Assembly: GCA_900767825.1 (NCBI GenBank)
Contig: CAAGAN010000030.1
Coordinates: forward strand, 1 to 29,304
DNA from: Bacilli bacterium
GTDB lineage: Bacteria > Bacillota_I > Bacilli_A > RFN20 > CAG-826
Direction: 5' to 3'
Length of the DNA: 29,304 nt
A program made the translations under genes and the position numbers. The notes beneath the pieces are model-generated. The model was not told where the DNA came from. It did not search any database and saw only the letters and a program-made list of their open reading frames with translations. Each line of letters begins with the position of its first letter. The stretch's first letter is position 1. This document shows positions 8,372-15,898 of the stretch, one piece after another.

Positions 8372-10040
8372 ATCACCACAAGAGATTTCTTCTAACGAGA
8401 TCTCTAATTCCATAACTAGTGATCCTAAAAGAGATAAGGACAATCTTTTCCTTGCCGAGCAAGAAGAAGCTAATAATGCAGTTACTTTAAAGCAAGAAGA
8501 AAAAGAAGAAAGAAAAGAACATGAAGTAATAAGAAATGTTCCAACTCTAGAAGAAACAAAAGCTAGGTATGCAAAAGATAGAGAAATTGCATCACATAGG
8601 AAAGAAAATGCCAAGAAAGCTTTCGCATTAATTAAATCTGAATACGATGCTATCCTTAAGGATTTAAAAGAACTCCAATTAAATAAGGCTGATGAAAAGC
8701 TAATTGCAGGGAAAAAGGAAGAACTTAAGGCCAAAAAAGAAGAATTAGATAATGCTAGATTAGCCATCAAATTAGCTAGGATCGCCTATAAGCCTGAACT
8801 AGTTGAATCAAAAACCATCTTGGCTGTACGTCACTTACGTATGTTCTTCAAGCTAGGTGTTTGGCCAAATTATGTAAAACTAAAGGCAGTTCATGATGTT
8901 TCTTTTGATATCAAAGAAGGAGAGACTTTTGGGATTGTCGGAGAATCTGGATGTGGCAAATCCACGACCGGACGTTGCATCATGCATCTATATAACATCA
9001 CTTCTGGCTCAATATATTTTAAAGGATATAGAATCGGGGCCGGGACTAGATGGAACGAAAAGGAAATAAAATATTCTAGAATCCACGGGAAAGATGATAT
9101 TTCTAGAATTAGAAAGCAAACGCAGGAAAAACTAAAGACTGCTTCCGAAGAAGAAAAAGCAAAGATATTAGAAGAACAAGATAAGCAAATCGAGACGATT
9201 AAAGAAAAATTGAAAGTTATCTATGAACGTCAAAAAACCAAGATCAAATCTTTAAAGCACGACAATAAGCACGCTCCACGTGCCTTATTAAATGAAATCC
9301 AGATGATTTTCCAAGATCCAGTCGATTCGCTTGACCCTAGGATGACTGTCGAAGATATCATCCAGGAAGGATTAAGAATACAAGGTTCTAGAAATAGAGT
9401 TGAAAACCATAAGAAGACTGTCGAGATATTAAAGAAAGTAGGCTTAGTTCCTGAACACGCTTCTAGATATCCACATGAATTCTCTGGTGGACAAAGGCAA
9501 AGAATTGGTATAGCACGTGCCCTCATTATGAATCCAAAGCTTTTGATTTGCGATGAACCTATCTCGGCTTTAGACGTTTCAATCAGGGCCCAGATTATCA
9601 ATTTGCTTAATTCTTTAAAAGAAGAATTGGGACTTACTATGATTTTCATTGCCCATGATTTATCTACGGTCAAATATTTCTGCAATAGAATTGCTGTTAT
9701 GTATTTTGGCAATATGGTTGAACTTGCAACTAGTGATGAATTATTCAAGCATCCACTTCACCCATATACCAAATCATTATTGTCCGCTATCCCGCAGCCT
9801 AACCCATTCTCAGAAAAAAGAAGGAAAAGAATCGTCTATCACCCAAATGAGGTCCATGACTATTCAAAGCAAAAACCTACTTTCAGAGAGATAGTCCCAG
9901 GCCATTTTGTCTTGTGCAACGATGAGGAAGAGGCTAAATATAAACAAGAGGTCGCTTCTATTGATAAAGGTGACATCGTTATCCATAACGGGGTTGCCAT
10001 TAGCAAACAAGAATACGAAATAATATCCAAAAAGAAATAA
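8358..10040 (+). CDS. oppF: oligopeptide ABC transporter ATPase OppF/AmiF type with N-terminal and internal helical additions
   Basis: Second ATPase of the importer. A charged helical N-terminal extension of about 150 residues (Lys/Glu-rich, likely coiled coil) precedes the nucleotide-binding domain. Walker A GESGCGKS is at 195-202, the Q-loop IFQDP at 317-321, the signature FSGGQRQR at 375-382, Walker B LLICDEP at 395-401 and the H-loop His at 433. A second Lys/Glu-rich insertion (about 232-305) sits between Walker A and the Q-loop. The C-terminal HDYSKQKPTFREI and PGHFVL are AmiF-like. At 560 aa it is far longer than the usual 310-330. The start overlaps the end of oppD, with GGAGG at 8341-8345 about 12 bases upstream. 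Confidence 0.93.
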   Translation: MKKTKSPQEISSNEISNSITSDPKRDKDNLFLAEQEEANNAVTLKQEEKEERKEHEVIRNVPTLEETKARYAKDREIASHRKENAKKAFALIKSEYDAILKDLKELQLNKADEKLIAGKKEELKAKKEELDNARLAIKLARIAYKPELVESKTILAVRHLRMFFKLGVWPNYVKLKAVHDVSFDIKEGETFGIVGESGCGKSTTGRCIMHLYNITSGSIYFKGYRIGAGTRWNEKEIKYSRIHGKDDISRIRKQTQEKLKTASEEEKAKILEEQDKQIETIKEKLKVIYERQKTKIKSLKHDNKHAPRALLNEIQMIFQDPVDSLDPRMTVEDIIQEGLRIQGSRNRVENHKKTVEILKKVGLVPEHASRYPHEFSGGQRQRIGIARALIMNPKLLICDEPISALDVSIRAQIINLLNSLKEELGLTMIFIAHDLSTVKYFCNRIAVMYFGNMVELATSDELFKHPLHPYTKSLLSAIPQPNPFSEKRRKRIVYHPNEVHDYSKQKPTFREIVPGHFVLCNDEEEAKYKQEVASIDKGDIVIHNGVAISKQEYEIISKKK

Positions 10041-10079
10041 GTGATAATTCAAATTTGAATACAGGGGTCGCTTATTTTT
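10035..10079 (+). terminator. weak intrinsic terminator after oppF
   Basis: AAATAAGTG (10035-10043, overlapping the oppF stop) can pair with CGCTTATTT (10069-10077), with one G-U pair. An inner palindrome ATTCAAATTTGAAT (10047-10060) sits between them, and a T run follows. The stem is AT-rich, so termination may be partial. Confidence 0.45.
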
Positions 10080-10084
10080 GAATC

Positions 10085-10128
10085 CTATTTTATTTTTTTC
10101 CGTTTTCGGCAAAAAAATAAAATGGAAC
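10085..10128. repeat. palindromic direct repeat, copy 1 (left flank of ATPase gene)
   Basis: A T-rich arm, the core CCG-TTTT-CGG, one bulged C and an A-rich complementary arm make a near-perfect inverted repeat, followed by TGGAAC. Bases 10094-10128 are identical to 11519-11553. The T tract is on the 5' side and the A tract on the 3' side on both strands. It therefore does not have the stem-then-T layout of an intrinsic terminator. Confidence 0.85.
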
Positions 10129-10138
10129 TTATTAACGC

Positions 10139-11452
10139 TTATTTATATAAACTATTTTCATCAATCAAGAATCTATAAAAATCTAAATAATAGATTCCAT
10201 TGCTGTCGTATCCATCAAAAACATTGTTATAGGTAATAATCACTTTTTTAAACGAATCATTTATGTTCAATAAACTTCTGGTTTCTTGTTCCCTTTTTTC
10301 AGGGCCATCGATTAAATAAACAGATTGAATATAAAATCTATTGCTACCTTCATTAGCAACAAAATCAGTTTCTAGATACTTCTTTATTTCTTTTTCTAAT
10401 CCAGTCTGTTCGTCTTTGATCTTGTCTCTAACTTCAATTTGGCCAACATCCACCGAATAGCCACGGAACCTGAGTTCATTAAAAATGACATTTTCCATTG
10501 AGTGAGTTGGCTCAATTTGCCTATATGAAAGAACGCCATTTCTAATCCCGACATCTTCGAAATAGACTTTATATGGGGTGGAAATATAGGTAGTTCCTTT
10601 AACATCATAACGAAGTGCTTTCTTTATAAGGAATATTTCTTCGAAATGTTCAATATAAGTTGCGACGGTAGGCTCACTTATTGATGAATGCTTTACGCTT
10701 TTGAATCTAGCGGCTAATTTCTTTGGATTTACAAAGGTAGAAATTGCAGAAGAAATAAATAAAAGCAGTTCTTTTAAATCTTCCTCATCTTTGCTGCCGT
10801 ATCTTTCAACAATATCAGCAATGTAGGTTTCATTAATTTGTTTTTCTATATATATTCTTCTATCAAAATCAGTTTTTGATAGAACAACCATCGGCAAGCC
10901 ACCATAAACCATATATTTATTAAGAGCTTCTTTTGGATCTTTATCATAGAAAGACCAACATTCAGAAAAGGCCAAAGGCAAAAGGTGGATTTCATCGCCC
11001 CTGCCTCTAAATTCAGTAATAATATCCTTCGAAAGGAATTTAGCATTGCTTCCAGTTACATAAATATCAAATTTCTTTTGGGAAAGGAATCCATTAAGGA
11101 CACTTTCAAACGATTCCAATTCTTGTACTTCATCAAGCAATAGATAATACTGATTGTCGTTAACGGTTTTTTCCAAAATATATTTAATGAACTTAGCAGA
11201 ATCGACTTTTCTATGTTCTTTTTTTAATTCGTTATAATTTTCATTAATAAGCAACAAGTCTTTTTCAGAAGAGAAATCAAATTCGATGATAGATTCTTTG
11301 CTTATCCCTGATGAAATTAAATAATCATAGAAAATATTGCCAAGAAAATATGATTTCCCAACCCTACGTAAACCAGTAATGATTTTTACCATTCCATTGC
11401 CCATACGATTAATGAGCTGATTAAGATATTTTGGTCTTTCTATTCTAGGCAT
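10139..11452 (-). CDS. AAA ATPase, AAA_14/DUF4143 family
   Basis: A 437-residue ATPase of a family that is widespread and often horizontally distributed in anaerobes; its cellular role is unknown. Near the N-terminus is the variant Walker A GLRRVGKS (27-34), followed by Walker B LLLDEVQ (104-110), a sensor-like VTGSNAKFLS (132-141), then EFRGRG and LLPLAFSE, the hallmark of AAA_14 proteins. The C-terminal half matches DUF4143 in layout (winged-helix-like VATYIEHFEEIFLI, then YFEDVGIRN and ENVIFNELRFRGY). The gene has its own -10/-35 and a GGAG ribosome binding site. It is the only gene between two direct repeats and runs opposite to the opp operon, which suggests independent acquisition. Confidence 0.9.
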   Translation of the reverse strand: MPRIERPKYLNQLINRMGNGMVKIITGLRRVGKSYFLGNIFYDYLISSGISKESIIEFDFSSEKDLLLINENYNELKKEHRKVDSAKFIKYILEKTVNDNQYYLLLDEVQELESFESVLNGFLSQKKFDIYVTGSNAKFLSKDIITEFRGRGDEIHLLPLAFSECWSFYDKDPKEALNKYMVYGGLPMVVLSKTDFDRRIYIEKQINETYIADIVERYGSKDEEDLKELLLFISSAISTFVNPKKLAARFKSVKHSSISEPTVATYIEHFEEIFLIKKALRYDVKGTTYISTPYKVYFEDVGIRNGVLSYRQIEPTHSMENVIFNELRFRGYSVDVGQIEVRDKIKDEQTGLEKEIKKYLETDFVANEGSNRFYIQSVYLIDGPEKREQETRSLLNINDSFKKVIITYNNVFDGYDSNGIYYLDFYRFLIDENSLYK

Positions 11453-11474
11453 TTCTTTCTCCGTACATGCTTTA

Positions 11475-11503
11475 ATTTTAATTCCTTAAAGCACGTGATT
11501 CAA
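11475..11503 (-). promoter_or_regulatory. promoter of the AAA ATPase gene
   Basis: Read on the - strand, TTGAAT (11503-11498) and TAAAAT (11480-11475) are separated by 17 bases. The ATG at 11452 follows, with GGAGAAAG just upstream of it. The promoter lies inside the repeat-bounded segment, so the gene would carry its own promoter if the segment moved. Confidence 0.65.
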
Positions 11504-11508
11504 CATTT

Positions 11509-11553
11509 CTATTTTATATTTTTTCCGTTTTCGGCAAAAAAATAAAATGGAAC
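11509..11553. repeat. palindromic direct repeat, copy 2 (right flank of ATPase gene)
   Basis: Second copy of the element at 10085-10128, in the same orientation. The 35-base block 11519-11553 is identical, and the outer T-rich arm differs by one base and one inserted base. It lies between the ATPase promoter and the terminator of the lipid-kinase operon. The two copies start 1424 bases apart. Confidence 0.85.
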
Positions 11554-11578
11554 CACCACTCTGCTACTTTATATTCAA

Positions 11579-11624
11579 AGAAAAAACACGGCTTTGTAGA
11601 CCTTTAAATCTACTTGGCCGTGTT
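11579..11624 (-). terminator. intrinsic terminator of the glycerol/lipid operon
   Basis: On the - strand, AACACGGC (11624-11617) pairs with GCCGTGTT (11592-11585). The inner arms GTAGA and TCTAC extend the structure, and a run of T follows immediately. It starts three bases after the stop of the lipid kinase gene and is a strong terminator by layout. Confidence 0.85.
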
Positions 11625-11627
11625 GTT

Positions 11628-12545
11628 TTATTCTGTATAACCTTCAGGCAAAACGAAGTTAAGTGCCAATGGAAGTATTGTTATATCAATAAACTTCTCC
11701 CTAAATACTTCTCCATCTATCGCATATGCAACTGGGTTAGGTGACTCTATTGTCACATGTTTACACTTCTTATAGATTACCTTGCCTTCTAGTTTCTTGT
11801 TGCTTATATGTTCCCCCCTTTTATAGATTGACATCAAAGAAGGAGCCTTGAACCTAGAAATCTTTTTAATAAGGCAGACATCTATTAATCCATCATCGAC
11901 CTTGCTTTCTGGAGCACATTTATATCCACCTCCATAAGTATGTCCATTAGCAACCGCGATTAATAATCCCTTATCATCGAATATCACTTCTTCATCTAAG
12001 GTAATCTTCATTTTAGTAGACATATTTAGCAACAAAGAAGCAAAAGCCGCTACATTATATGCACCCTTGCCACTCATCAAAGGCCACTTCTTGATGTGGT
12101 GCATCTTGAAAGTTACTTCTCCATCAAATCCATAATTGAATATATTGATGGATACTTTATTGTTGGCCTTCAATAAATCTACTTTCTTGACATGCCCATT
12201 AATTAGGCTGTCTAGATTCCTGAAACCTTCGTGGTTATCGAAATTCTTGATGAAATCATTTCCTGATCCCGATGGGTAGCACGCTACTTCAGCATTAGGA
12301 AATTCATAAGCCCCATTGACTACATCATGAAGAGAGCCATCCCCTCCAATCGCATAAAATCTATAAGTTTCATCTTTTGGATGGATAAGGAGGTAATTCT
12401 TTACAAATTCCCTCCCATCTCCCTTGCAAGTAGTCCTATAGGTTTCATAGTCAATGATTCCATCATATTTCTTTAATAAAGAAGAGATTTCTTCGAACCT
12501 ATCCTTTTTCCCGGCATTTGGATTAATAACAAATATATGTTTCAT
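11628..12545 (-). CDS. diacylglycerol kinase-like lipid kinase (DAGK catalytic domain)
   Basis: A soluble 305-residue lipid kinase of the DgkB/YegS type, which phosphorylates diacylglycerol or a related lipid with ATP. Visible motifs are NPNAGK (8-13), the nucleotide loop IGGDGSLHDVVNG (66-78; GGDGS replaces the commoner GGDGT), PSGSGNDF (91-98), and a C-terminal region with ANGHTYGGGYKCAPES and the DDGLIDVCLI strand typical of the fold. Length is normal for the family. It starts three bases after the stop of the AGPS-like gene with no clear Shine-Dalgarno, so translation is probably coupled. Position as the last gene of a G3P/DHAP operon fits recycling of diacylglycerol to phosphatidate. The exact lipid substrate is unknown. 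Confidence 0.88.
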   Translation of the reverse strand: MKHIFVINPNAGKKDRFEEISSLLKKYDGIIDYETYRTTCKGDGREFVKNYLLIHPKDETYRFYAIGGDGSLHDVVNGAYEFPNAEVACYPSGSGNDFIKNFDNHEGFRNLDSLINGHVKKVDLLKANNKVSINIFNYGFDGEVTFKMHHIKKWPLMSGKGAYNVAAFASLLLNMSTKMKITLDEEVIFDDKGLLIAVANGHTYGGGYKCAPESKVDDGLIDVCLIKKISRFKAPSLMSIYKRGEHISNKKLEGKVIYKKCKHVTIESPNPVAYAIDGEVFREKFIDITILPLALNFVLPEGYTE

Positions 12546-12548
12546 AAA

Positions 12549-14306
12549 TTATTTTCGGTGAAGGAAATCAATGATTTGGTCCTTGCTTATTTTCTCCTCT
12601 TCTTTTAAATCCAAGCCGAGTGTTCCTCCTGGATTCATTAGGTATTCTGGGTCGAAATGGTTTTTCAAAACCCTAAATAATTCATATTCATTCTTTCCTA
12701 AAGAACCTTCTAGCCACGGGGCGAAAGCTTTGCCAATTCCATGATGATGAGACATGCTAGCCCCAGATTTTTGAATCGCATCCAATATGCCATCTTGGTA
12801 ATTCTTATATTCATCTAGGTCAGTCATGTGGGCAATAAAGATGAAATAGAGGTTAGCACCTTGAGGATAGGCATGGGACATATGAGTCATGCATATTGTA
12901 TTTGGCCTAGATTTGCAAAAGGCACGTACTTGCTTATGTACTTGTCCCATATTTGACCAATTGACCGAGCATTCAAGAGTATCAGTCATAATACCGAAGT
13001 CTTGCATTGAATCTCTTAAATATGGGTCATTAAACCTTCCTTTTTCCCAGGATTTAGTTACAAATCCAGTAAGGCTCATGCCTTTATAAGATTTAGCTAT
13101 GCGATGGATGCATTTGGCAACATTCTTTGCAAAACCCTTTTCTCCATCCGAGAAACCAAGGAATAGACACATTTCCTCTTCCCTAAATCCCTTAAGTTTG
13201 AATAATTTCATTAAAGGGGTCTCATCAATTCCATATAGCCTAAGCATGATGGAAGTTTCTTCTGGGTCAGAAAGACGGAAGACACTAGAATACCCGCCTT
13301 CGCATTGCATCATTTCCCTAGCGGCTTTTTGAGCAGTTTCCCAATCCTTAAACATAAAGGAATAACGTTTTCTGTTTTCTGGCATATATCTAAATACACG
13401 TAAAGTTACTTCGGTCAATATACCGAAAGTTCCTTCACTTCCCATCATTATTTGGTTAATGCTAGGGCCAGTTGCTTCTTTTGGGGCGTGGCTAGTTATT
13501 ATTTTTCCTACAGGAGTTATATATTCCTGGGAAAGAACGATATCTTCAATCTTTCCATAATAAGTTGAATTTTGTCCAGCTCCCCTAGTAACAACCCATC
13601 CACCGACTGAAGAATATTCAAAACTCTGTGGAAAATGACCACATGTATAGGCTCTTTTTGCCTTGAAGTTAATAACCGCGTTATTTAAAGCCTCCTCAAG
13701 TTTAGGTCCAGACATACCGGTTTGAACCGTAATTGTCTGGTCAATTTCATTAAAGCTAATTACTTTGTTATAACGAAGTCTCATGTCAAAGGAGACCCCG
13801 CCTTTCATAGCTTCGACTCCACGTGTTACAGAAGATCCACCACCATAGACATACATTGGTATTTTACGTGTAACACAATAAGAAACTATCTTTTCGATTT
13901 GGGTTTTATCATCAGGATAGATAACTACATCAGGGACATTCTCGATTTTCTTTTCACGTAATCTAAGAAGGTCATACATGGTTTTCCCGTATGCAACACT
14001 TAATCTAGCATAGTCATCATCACGGACATATTTTTCTCCAACTACTTCCTTGAAGAAGGCGATGTCTTCATCTTTTACAGCTTTCCTAGCTATATCGAAT
14101 TTAACCTCATCTAACCCAAGATCTTCGCTATATTGCTTAAAGTTATCATCATTCATGTTGAAAGTCTCTTTTAACATGGTGTAGAGAGTTTCTTTTGGAG
14201 TCTTGATGAATTTTGGATCACCCCACTTGAAAATGGAGCGATAAGATGAAGATGGGATATCCCCATTGAACCATTTCGGTTCGAACCCTTTGTACGGCTT
14301 AGACAT
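12549..14306 (-). CDS. alkyl-DHAP synthase-like FAD-binding oxidase (AGPS family)
   Basis: A 585-residue flavoprotein of the VAO/PCMH class, closest in motif order to alkylglycerone-phosphate synthase. That enzyme exchanges the acyl group of acyl-DHAP for a fatty alcohol to form the ether bond. The FAD loop YGGGSSVTRG is at 154-163, SSVGGWVVTR at 232-241 and MGSEGTFGILTEV at 288-300. A Tyr-Phe pair in GANLYFIF (483-490) sits where AGPS has its catalytic Tyr. SHHHGIGK (519-526) carries the His-rich signature of AGPS. The N-terminal PKEWFxG-like opening (PKWFNG, then FKWGDPKF) is also family-like. AAGGAA precedes the ATG. Its neighbours (G3P dehydrogenase-like genes, lipid kinase) handle DHAP or lipids. 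It could instead oxidise a hydroxy acid, as many relatives do, but the SHHHG motif favours AGPS. Confidence 0.82.
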   Translation of the reverse strand: MSKPYKGFEPKWFNGDIPSSSYRSIFKWGDPKFIKTPKETLYTMLKETFNMNDDNFKQYSEDLGLDEVKFDIARKAVKDEDIAFFKEVVGEKYVRDDDYARLSVAYGKTMYDLLRLREKKIENVPDVVIYPDDKTQIEKIVSYCVTRKIPMYVYGGGSSVTRGVEAMKGGVSFDMRLRYNKVISFNEIDQTITVQTGMSGPKLEEALNNAVINFKAKRAYTCGHFPQSFEYSSVGGWVVTRGAGQNSTYYGKIEDIVLSQEYITPVGKIITSHAPKEATGPSINQIMMGSEGTFGILTEVTLRVFRYMPENRKRYSFMFKDWETAQKAAREMMQCEGGYSSVFRLSDPEETSIMLRLYGIDETPLMKLFKLKGFREEEMCLFLGFSDGEKGFAKNVAKCIHRIAKSYKGMSLTGFVTKSWEKGRFNDPYLRDSMQDFGIMTDTLECSVNWSNMGQVHKQVRAFCKSRPNTICMTHMSHAYPQGANLYFIFIAHMTDLDEYKNYQDGILDAIQKSGASMSHHHGIGKAFAPWLEGSLGKNEYELFRVLKNHFDPEYLMNPGGTLGLDLKEEEKISKDQIIDFLHRK

Positions 14307-14319
14307 AATTATTTCCTTT

Positions 14320-14664
14320 CTATATCATCGATGTCGTGCTTATTATGTCGACACCGGAATTTAAGACATTTTCAATAACGATGGAATTCATCGCTAATTT
14401 TTCCTTTACTACTACTTTCTTTAATTCTTTTAGTAGTTCTGGGATTAGCTTTTTATCTATATCCTTATTAGTCCTGACACTTATGACTGGATAACCTTCA
14501 ATAGTAGTTTTTACATTTGAGGTAACACTTCTTTTTGGACAGATAAATTCATTATGGGCGTATTCTTTTCCCCTAATGCAGCGATTACCGCTACAAGTAT
14601 CATTAGTCTCATCATAATGGAGGCGACATCCATTTGGACAAACTATACAAATATATTCTTTCAC
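14320..14664 (-). CDS. DUF1667 cysteine-rich protein, partner of GlpA/GlpB-like oxidoreductases
   Basis: A 114-residue protein with a Cys-rich N-terminus: Cys 6, 9, 13, 24, 29 and 42, in the order CxxCxxxC, CSGNRCIRG, ICPKR. This matches DUF1667 proteins, which are nearly always encoded beside a BFD-domain FAD dehydrogenase and a second FAD/NAD oxidoreductase. The cysteines probably bind a metal or an iron-sulfur cluster and may pass electrons from the dehydrogenase (inference). The rest (VISVRTNKDIDKKLIPELL) is the conserved regulatory-looking half. The start is GTG at 14664, overlapping the TGA stop of the preceding gene as GTGA, so translation is coupled. Confidence 0.87.
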   Translation of the reverse strand: MKEYICIVCPNGCRLHYDETNDTCSGNRCIRGKEYAHNEFICPKRSVTSNVKTTIEGYPVISVRTNKDIDKKLIPELLKELKKVVVKEKLAMNSIVIENVLNSGVDIISTTSMI

Positions 14665-15896
14665 TGTTTTTTATCCTCCAAGATGAACTTGATTTCTCCT
14701 TTAGTTTTAATACTTATTAAGACTTTTTCCATTTCCGGGGGTCTAAGATGAGAATAGACTTTCTTTAGCAAGATTTCTTTGCCTTGCTTTACTAGAAGCA
14801 CCTTATCCTTATATTCGTCTTTGCTTCTAAAATAGAATGTCATTTTTTCAGTCGACTTATTAAAGTCGACATGGGTAGGTACGACATACCCAAAAGAAGA
14901 ATCAAAACTTACTTTTTCTAATGTCCTAGATTTCTTTTCATCTTTAGAAGCATCTTTAGCGGCGATTTCTCCTGATTCGGAGACATAATCAGCCAAATCA
15001 TTGACGTGCATTGCATTCCCACAAGAATAAATATCATCAACCAAGGTTTCAAAACTTTGATCTACACATGGCCCTTTTGTAAATGGGGAAAGGGGGATAT
15101 TCAATGATTTGGCTAGTTCATTTTCTGGAATTAAGCCGACAGAAAGAATCAAGGTATCGCAAGGGATTATTTCCTCGCTTCCTTTAATTACATTCATTTT
15201 CGAATCGACTTTAGCAATCTCGATTGCCTCTAGTCTATCTTTCCCAAAAACCCTAGTGACTGTATGGGATAAATATAGAGGTATATCAAAATCAGTTAGG
15301 CACTGGGCTATATTTCTACTTAATCCACTTGGAGTAGGTTTAACTTCATACACCCCTTTTACATGGGCACCTTCTAGAGTCAATCTTCTCGCCATGATTA
15401 AGCCAATATCGCCACTACCAAGGATAACAACTTCCTTGCAAGGCATCTTGCCTAATATATTGATATAGTATTGGGCTTGCCCAGCACTCATCACCCCAGT
15501 TGGATTGGTACCATGTATTGATATTTGCTTGCTAGTTCTTTCTCTGCATCCAGTTGCTAATATTAGTTTCTTTCCTTTGACTTTTGATAATCCTTTTTCA
15601 TTAACAAAAGTAACGACTATACCGTCTTTCTTTTCAATATTTGTAACAAATGTATTAAGCAATACTTCTACATTTGTCTTCTTTAGTTTCTCTATTTCCT
15701 TATAGGCATATTCTGGACCAGAAAGCTTTTCTTTGAACCTAGTAACTCCAAATCCATCGTGGATACATTGTTTCAATATGCCTCCTAATTTGCCTTCTCT
15801 TTCAATAAGAAGTACTTTGGAATGTTTACTAGCCTCAATAGCGCTAGAAAGACCGCCTGGACCACCGCCTATTACAATAACATCATAATGTTCCAT
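14661..15896 (-). CDS. FAD/NAD(P)-dependent oxidoreductase, GlpB-like partner of G3P dehydrogenase
   Basis: A 411-residue pyridine nucleotide-disulfide oxidoreductase fold. The FAD-binding GGGPGG is at 10-15. EGKLGGILKQCIHDGFG (34-50, Cys44) is a motif of the group paired with DUF1667 proteins. ILATGCRER is at 112-120, and a second Rossmann motif for NAD(P), ILGSGDIG, is at 158-165. The late DIYSCGNAMHVND contains the usual FAD-ribityl-binding Asp. It likely accepts electrons from the GlpA-like subunit. AAGGAG lies 5-10 bases before the ATG. It begins two bases after the GlpA-like gene stops and ends with TGA, the clearest evidence that UGA is a stop in this genome. Confidence 0.87.
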   Translation of the reverse strand: MEHYDVIVIGGGPGGLSSAIEASKHSKVLLIEREGKLGGILKQCIHDGFGVTRFKEKLSGPEYAYKEIEKLKKTNVEVLLNTFVTNIEKKDGIVVTFVNEKGLSKVKGKKLILATGCRERTSKQISIHGTNPTGVMSAGQAQYYINILGKMPCKEVVILGSGDIGLIMARRLTLEGAHVKGVYEVKPTPSGLSRNIAQCLTDFDIPLYLSHTVTRVFGKDRLEAIEIAKVDSKMNVIKGSEEIIPCDTLILSVGLIPENELAKSLNIPLSPFTKGPCVDQSFETLVDDIYSCGNAMHVNDLADYVSESGEIAAKDASKDEKKSRTLEKVSFDSSFGYVVPTHVDFNKSTEKMTFYFRSKDEYKDKVLLVKQGKEILLKKVYSHLRPPEMEKVLISIKTKGEIKFILEDKKQ

Positions 15897-15898
15897 AA

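Noticed and set aside
10085..10128. Repeat flanking the ATPase gene read as an intrinsic terminator
   Set aside because: The T tract precedes and the A tract follows the GC core on both strands, so no U run follows the stem in either direction.
14661..14664. UGA read as tryptophan (Mycoplasma code)
   Set aside because: Trp codons in the genes here are UGG. Reading through this UGA adds only a few codons, and the GTGA overlap with DUF1667 is a classic coupled stop/start.
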